From NCBI GenBank assembly GCA_964629015.1, contig CAZVMN010000012.1, positions 33,113-97,112 of the forward strand: DNA of 64,000 nucleotides. Reading direction: 5' to 3'. Made by a program: the position numbers and the translations under genes. Below the pieces are notes generated by a model, which was not told the origin of the DNA, did not search any database, and was given only the letters and a program-made list of their open reading frames with translations. This DNA is from Oceanococcus sp964629015. Its GTDB lineage: Bacteria; Pseudomonadota; Gammaproteobacteria; Nevskiales; Oceanococcaceae. This document shows, in pieces, positions 60,746-64,000 of the stretch (its first letter is position 1; every line of letters begins with the position of its first letter).

Positions 60746-61182
60746 TGATCGTTTTTCTGAGTGCGCTGTGTTTGGTCATGGGAGCTGGCGCTGGCTGGTG
60801 GCTGTGGCGATTGAACACGCAAATCAATTCATCGGCGGCACAGCTGGCGCGCACCGCAGCCATACGCGCTGAGGCGCAACGCATGCGTGAGGCCAATGAG
60901 CGCCTGGCGGCGTGGCAGGATGTGACCGAGAGCTCGATTGACAGCGGTACGGCCGCCGTTCGGGCGGTACACCGCGGGATTGCAGCGATTCCCTTCGACA
61001 TCCTGGAAGCCATACCGGCGACCCGTGACACCACTCGCGTGGTGCGTGGTGTGCATGATTTCACCAGCGATAACGTTTACGCGGCGATTTCATTGGTCAA
61101 CCGACTGGCTGGCCAGCGTGGTCGGCGCTTGCTCAGCCGTGGCGAACGACGTGAGCGTTTGATTGATCAGAACAAGTCCTGA
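60745..61182 (+). CDS. Hypothetical membrane-anchored protein, partner of the preceding gene
   Basis: An N-terminal transmembrane helix (FLSALCLVMGAGAGWWLW) is followed by a coiled coil (AAIRAEAQRMREANERLAAW) and a basic C-terminus. No known family. It starts with GTG one base inside the stop codon of its neighbour, a sign of a two-gene unit. Its last 16 bases overlap the convergent ArsC-like gene. Confidence 0.6.
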   Translation: MIVFLSALCLVMGAGAGWWLWRLNTQINSSAAQLARTAAIRAEAQRMREANERLAAWQDVTESSIDSGTAAVRAVHRGIAAIPFDILEAIPATRDTTRVVRGVHDFTSDNVYAAISLVNRLAGQRGRRLLSRGERRERLIDQNKS

Positions 61183-61517
61183 ACGTTCTCCGGCGGACGA
61201 CCCAGCGCATAGCGACCGTTGATGCACACGATCGGGCGCTCAATGAGTTTAGGGTTGTCGGCCAGAATACTCAGCCATTCGCCAGCGCTGCGCGTATCGT
61301 TGAACGACAAACCGAGCTCTTTGAAGCGCTCTTCCTTGTTGCGGATGATCGCGGTGGGTTCGACGTTCAGCCCTTTACAGGCCTCGGCCAGCTGGCTCGT
61401 TGTCGGTGGTGTATTGAGATACTCGATGATGTCTACGTCAACGCCCGCGTCTTGGATAAGCTGCAGGGTCTGTCGGCTCTTTGAGCAACGCGGGTTGTGC
61501 CAGATGAAGTTGTGCAT
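61167..61517 (-). CDS. ArsC/Spx-type thiol reductase
   Basis: A 116-residue thioredoxin-fold protein with the active-site block IWHNPRCSKSRQTLQLI (Cys11), the pattern of ArsC arsenate reductase/YffB-like enzymes; the C-terminal RPIVCINGRYALGRPPE contains the conserved Arg-Pro motif. A specific arsenate role is not supported, since no ars operon is near. It begins two bases from the divergent DUF167 gene. Confidence 0.88.
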   Translation of the reverse strand: MHNFIWHNPRCSKSRQTLQLIQDAGVDVDIIEYLNTPPTTSQLAEACKGLNVEPTAIIRNKEERFKELGLSFNDTRSAGEWLSILADNPKLIERPIVCINGRYALGRPPENVQDLF

Positions 61518-61519
61518 AA

Positions 61520-61801
61520 ATGTCTGAAAGTTTGCAAAAAGAAGTGCTGCTTGAGGTCAGAGTCTCGCCCAAGGCTTCGCGCAATGCTATCAATGGATGG
61601 CACGAGGGGCGCCTGAAAATCAGTGTCACGGCGGCGCCGGATCGTGACAAGGCCAATCAGGCGGTGGAGCGCCTGCTTGCTGACCAGCTCAGCTTGCCGC
61701 GTGGGGCGGTGAGCGTGGTTCAAGGCCACACCCAGCGCAACAAGCGCGTGCGTCTGAAGGCATCCAGCAAGGTGTTTGCGTTGTTACCGGATCGGGCATA
61801 G
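61520..61801 (+). CDS. DUF167 (YggU) family protein
   Basis: A 93-residue protein with the DUF167 hallmarks LEVRVSPKASRNAI, TAAPDRDKANQAVERLLA and VVQGHTQRNKRVRL. Its role is unknown although widely conserved. It starts only two bases from the ArsC-like start on the other strand, so promoters of both genes must lie inside the partner's coding sequence or both mRNAs be leaderless. Confidence 0.9.
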   Translation: MSESLQKEVLLEVRVSPKASRNAINGWHEGRLKISVTAAPDRDKANQAVERLLADQLSLPRGAVSVVQGHTQRNKRVRLKASSKVFALLPDRA

Positions 61802-61873
61802 AAAACGCCTCGCGCTTGCCTGCCGGCGTGCAAAACTCGGTATCCTTGAGCACGAACCCGCACCCGCTATCTT

Positions 61874-63337
61874 GTGGCTCAGCAAACCCCCTTTCTGCCG
61901 CTGTATCGCGCACTGGTTGAGAACGCCCAAGATGTTCTTGGCGTGATCGATCTTGCTGGACAGATCCGCTATCTGAATCCGGCGGCGCGATTGTGGGGGC
62001 GAGGACGCGCGGACCAGCTGATTGACCAGCCGCTGCAGAGTCTGTGTCACCCGCAGGATCAGCGCCTGCTAGCCGGCTGGTTGCAAGGCTTTCAACGTGT
62101 GCACGAACGTCAAGTTTGTGAGGTGCGTTTGGGGCCCGATCAACGCTGGCGCCGCGTGCAGCTCAGCGGCGTGCGTATCCGTGAGGATGAAAGCAGCGAG
62201 GTCATCGTGATCAGTGGTCATGACGTGACCCTGGAGGTTGATGCTTCGCGCGCGCTCAAAGCGAGTGAAAAGCGCTACCACGGCGCCTTTGACTATTCGC
62301 CCATCGGAAAAGCATTGCTTGCCGCTGATGGGCAGGTTGTCGAAGCCAATCGGTCATTGGCTGAGATGTTGGGATGTTGGGTCTCCGAGTTGCTGGGCAG
62401 CAATTTGTTTGTGCGTATCGGCGGCGATGCCCAGGATCAGCTTATTCAAGACGTTGCCGCTTTGTTGAACCGTCACGATGATGTGCGTGAACGCGAGCTG
62501 CAGTTCCAGCGCATCGACGGGCAAGGTTTGTGGTTGTTGATCAATCTGGCGCCAATCTGGCGCGATGATGGTGAGTTGGAACACTTCATCGCCCAGGTTC
62601 AAAATATCACCGCACGGCGCCAGGCCGAGCAGAATTTGCGCGAGAGCAATGCCGATCTGTTGCGCAGCAATGAAGAGCTCAAGCGCTTTGCGTTTCTCGC
62701 CAGCCATGATTTGAGAGAGCCGCTGCGCGGTATCGGTGGCTCTGTGCAATTGATCGCGCGACGCTACAAAGAGGCGCTGGGCGACGGTGGTCAGGAGTTG
62801 GCTCAGCAAGCGGTCAGTGGGGTCAAGCGCATGCAGGCGTTGCTGGATGATCTGGTGGCCTACGCCGAGCAGATGCGTGGTGGAGAGTTGGATCGCCAGA
62901 CGGTGTCGATCAGCGCTGTTGTCGATGAGGTGCGTGAGAGTTTGGCGGCCAACATACGCGCCCAAGACGCGCACATCACCACCAACGACCTGCCCAGTAT
63001 TCTCGGCGATCCACAGCAGATTCGGCAGATCTTCCTGCAGCTGGTGGAGAACGCGCTCAAATTCGCCACACCGCAGATACCGCCCGAGATTCATATCAGT
63101 GCGCGGTGGCAGCGCGGGTTGTGGGAGTTCTGTGTCGCGGACAACGGTATCGGCATCGCGCCGGAGCATCATCAGCAGATCTTCGAGGTGTTTCGCCGCC
63201 TCGATCCGGATACACCGGGAACCGGCATGGGCCTGGCCACTGTGCGCAAGATCATTGAACGTCACGGCGGCACCATTGGGGTCGAGTCGAACGTCGGTGA
63301 AGGCGCCCGTTTTCGCTTTACCCTGCCGCCTGAGTAG
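61874..63337 (+). CDS. Cytoplasmic PAS-PAS sensor histidine kinase
   Basis: No transmembrane segment is seen. Two PAS domains (about 12-122 and 135-250) precede a HisKA domain of the phytochrome-like subtype (FAFLASHDLREPLR, His278) and a HATPase with N box (VENALKFA), G1 (DNGIGIAPEHH) and G2 (GTGMGLATVRKII). The GTG start follows the DUF167 gene by 72 bases. No response regulator lies beside it, so its partner is elsewhere. Confidence 0.9.
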   Translation: MAQQTPFLPLYRALVENAQDVLGVIDLAGQIRYLNPAARLWGRGRADQLIDQPLQSLCHPQDQRLLAGWLQGFQRVHERQVCEVRLGPDQRWRRVQLSGVRIREDESSEVIVISGHDVTLEVDASRALKASEKRYHGAFDYSPIGKALLAADGQVVEANRSLAEMLGCWVSELLGSNLFVRIGGDAQDQLIQDVAALLNRHDDVRERELQFQRIDGQGLWLLINLAPIWRDDGELEHFIAQVQNITARRQAEQNLRESNADLLRSNEELKRFAFLASHDLREPLRGIGGSVQLIARRYKEALGDGGQELAQQAVSGVKRMQALLDDLVAYAEQMRGGELDRQTVSISAVVDEVRESLAANIRAQDAHITTNDLPSILGDPQQIRQIFLQLVENALKFATPQIPPEIHISARWQRGLWEFCVADNGIGIAPEHHQQIFEVFRRLDPDTPGTGMGLATVRKIIERHGGTIGVESNVGEGARFRFTLPPE

Positions 63338-63364
63338 TGCGTGGTCGGGCGAGGGTGAGTCCGC

Positions 63365-63370
63365 TATAAT
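63365..63370 (+). promoter_or_regulatory. -10 element of mdh
   Basis: A perfect TATAAT hexamer lies 53 bases upstream of the mdh start. The -35 region (TGGTCG, about 17 bases away) is weak. A CAGGAG ribosome site precedes the ATG. Confidence 0.5.
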
Positions 63371-63422
63371 CCGCCGTCTTTTCGTGGCCTGATCGGCCTG
63401 AAATTTTCAACAGGAGTGGATT

Positions 63423-64000
63423 ATGAAAGCACCGGTACGTGTAGCCATCACAGGTGGCGCCGGCCAGATTGCCTATTCCCTGGCGTTCCGTATCGCCTCG
63501 GGTGACATGCTCGGTCCGGACCAGCCGGTCATTCTTCAGCTGCTGGAAATTCCGCCGGCAATGGGCGCGCTGGAAGGTGTGGTCATGGAGCTGAACGACT
63601 GCGCTTTCCCGCTGGTGCACGGCATCGTTGCAACGGACGATCCCAACGTGGCCTTCAAAGATGCGGATTACGCGCTGTTGGTTGGCGCACGTCCGCGTGG
63701 CCCGGGCATGGAACGTAAGGATTTGCTGCAAGCCAACGCACAGATTTTCTCCGTTCAGGGCAAGGCACTGAATGATCACGCCAGCCGTGACGTCAAGGTG
63801 CTGGTTGTGGGCAATCCGGCCAACACCAATGCTTTGATTGCGCGTGAGAATGCACCCGATCTGAATCCGCGTCAGTTCACCGCGATGATGCGTCTGGACC
63901 ACAACCGCGCCTTGAGCCAGTTGGCTGAAAAAACCGGCAAACACACCACCGACATCGACAAGATGATCGTGTGGGGTAACCACAGCGCGACCCAGTACCC
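63423..64000 (+). CDS. mdh: Malate dehydrogenase (3' truncated by window edge)
   Basis: NAD-dependent malate dehydrogenase of the TCA cycle. It opens with the glycine-rich motif VAITGGAGQIAYSLAFR and shows LLEIPPAMGALEGVVMEL, GARPRGPGMERKDLLQANAQ and VVGNPANTNALI, then the substrate-binding arginine block (MRLDHNRALSQL). About 193 of roughly 328 residues are visible. The sequence is of the cytoplasmic-type (Burkholderia/Pseudomonas-like) MDH rather than the E. coli-type. Confidence 0.96.
   Translation, partial: MKAPVRVAITGGAGQIAYSLAFRIASGDMLGPDQPVILQLLEIPPAMGALEGVVMELNDCAFPLVHGIVATDDPNVAFKDADYALLVGARPRGPGMERKDLLQANAQIFSVQGKALNDHASRDVKVLVVGNPANTNALIARENAPDLNPRQFTAMMRLDHNRALSQLAEKTGKHTTDIDKMIVWGNHSATQY

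Overview
This window is a stretch of chromosome from a GC-rich gammaproteobacterium. The evidence is the set of conserved housekeeping blocks: rpoD-dnaG-yqeY-rpsU with divergent tsaD-folB, smg-dprA-LysM protein next to def-fmt-rsmB-trkA-trkH, a gammaproteobacterial HD-domain CCA enzyme, OxyR with the classic C199/C208 pair, and RmuC. Together with the TonB receptor, DUF1329 protein and lipid-type genes, a Nevskiales/Salinisphaerales-like lineage is my guess, held with low confidence because no 16S gene is present.

Layout. Bases 1-6930 hold a truncated DUF819 membrane protein, an Lgt-like/TlpA fusion, an M3 oligopeptidase lipoprotein, a glutathione peroxidase, a membrane-anchored AhpC/TSA protein and an Old Yellow Enzyme, so the segment is rich in redox functions. 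Bases 6976-18600 form an accessory region: a large M19-type dipeptidase lipoprotein, two lycopene-cyclase-domain proteins (one only a C-terminal piece), an esterase lipoprotein, a TonB-dependent receptor, an AT-richer outer-membrane barrel gene with small orphan ORFs, and a decayed IS3 element. This region abuts the 3' end of a tRNA-Ile2(CAU) gene, which suggests an old island, although no integrase is visible.

Bases 18663-44436 are mostly core: tRNA, rpoD, dnaG, yqeY, rpsU, tsaD, folB, uppP, the overlapping set tsaC-hemF-oxyR-cca, topA, smg, dprA, a LysM protein, def, fmt, rsmB, trkA, trkH, thrB coupled to a TRAP-type permease pair without a binding protein, then folE and a parB-like gene head to head.

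Bases 44522-64000 carry a DUF1329 protein, rmuC, an SDR enzyme, and a two-gene signalling unit (a hybrid histidine kinase with two receivers and an HPt domain, followed by a REC-GGDEF-EAL protein with a degenerate GGDEF). Next comes a three-gene translationally coupled operon (ferredoxin-containing reductase, MerR regulator, ferritin-like diiron protein), an MFS-acyltransferase fusion with a TetR regulator, a PspA/YiaAB pair, two small membrane-anchored proteins, an ArsC/Spx-type reductase head to head with a DUF167 protein, a PAS-PAS histidine kinase, and the start of mdh.

The part I find most interesting is 53.6-60.3 kb. A reductase-fed diiron oxygenase sits beside a phospholipid acyltransferase. 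The acyltransferase gene and pspA carry a similar short palindromic motif in their promoters, with a TetR gene between them. This could be a membrane-lipid remodelling and envelope-stress module. All functional calls come from reading motifs; no searches were run.
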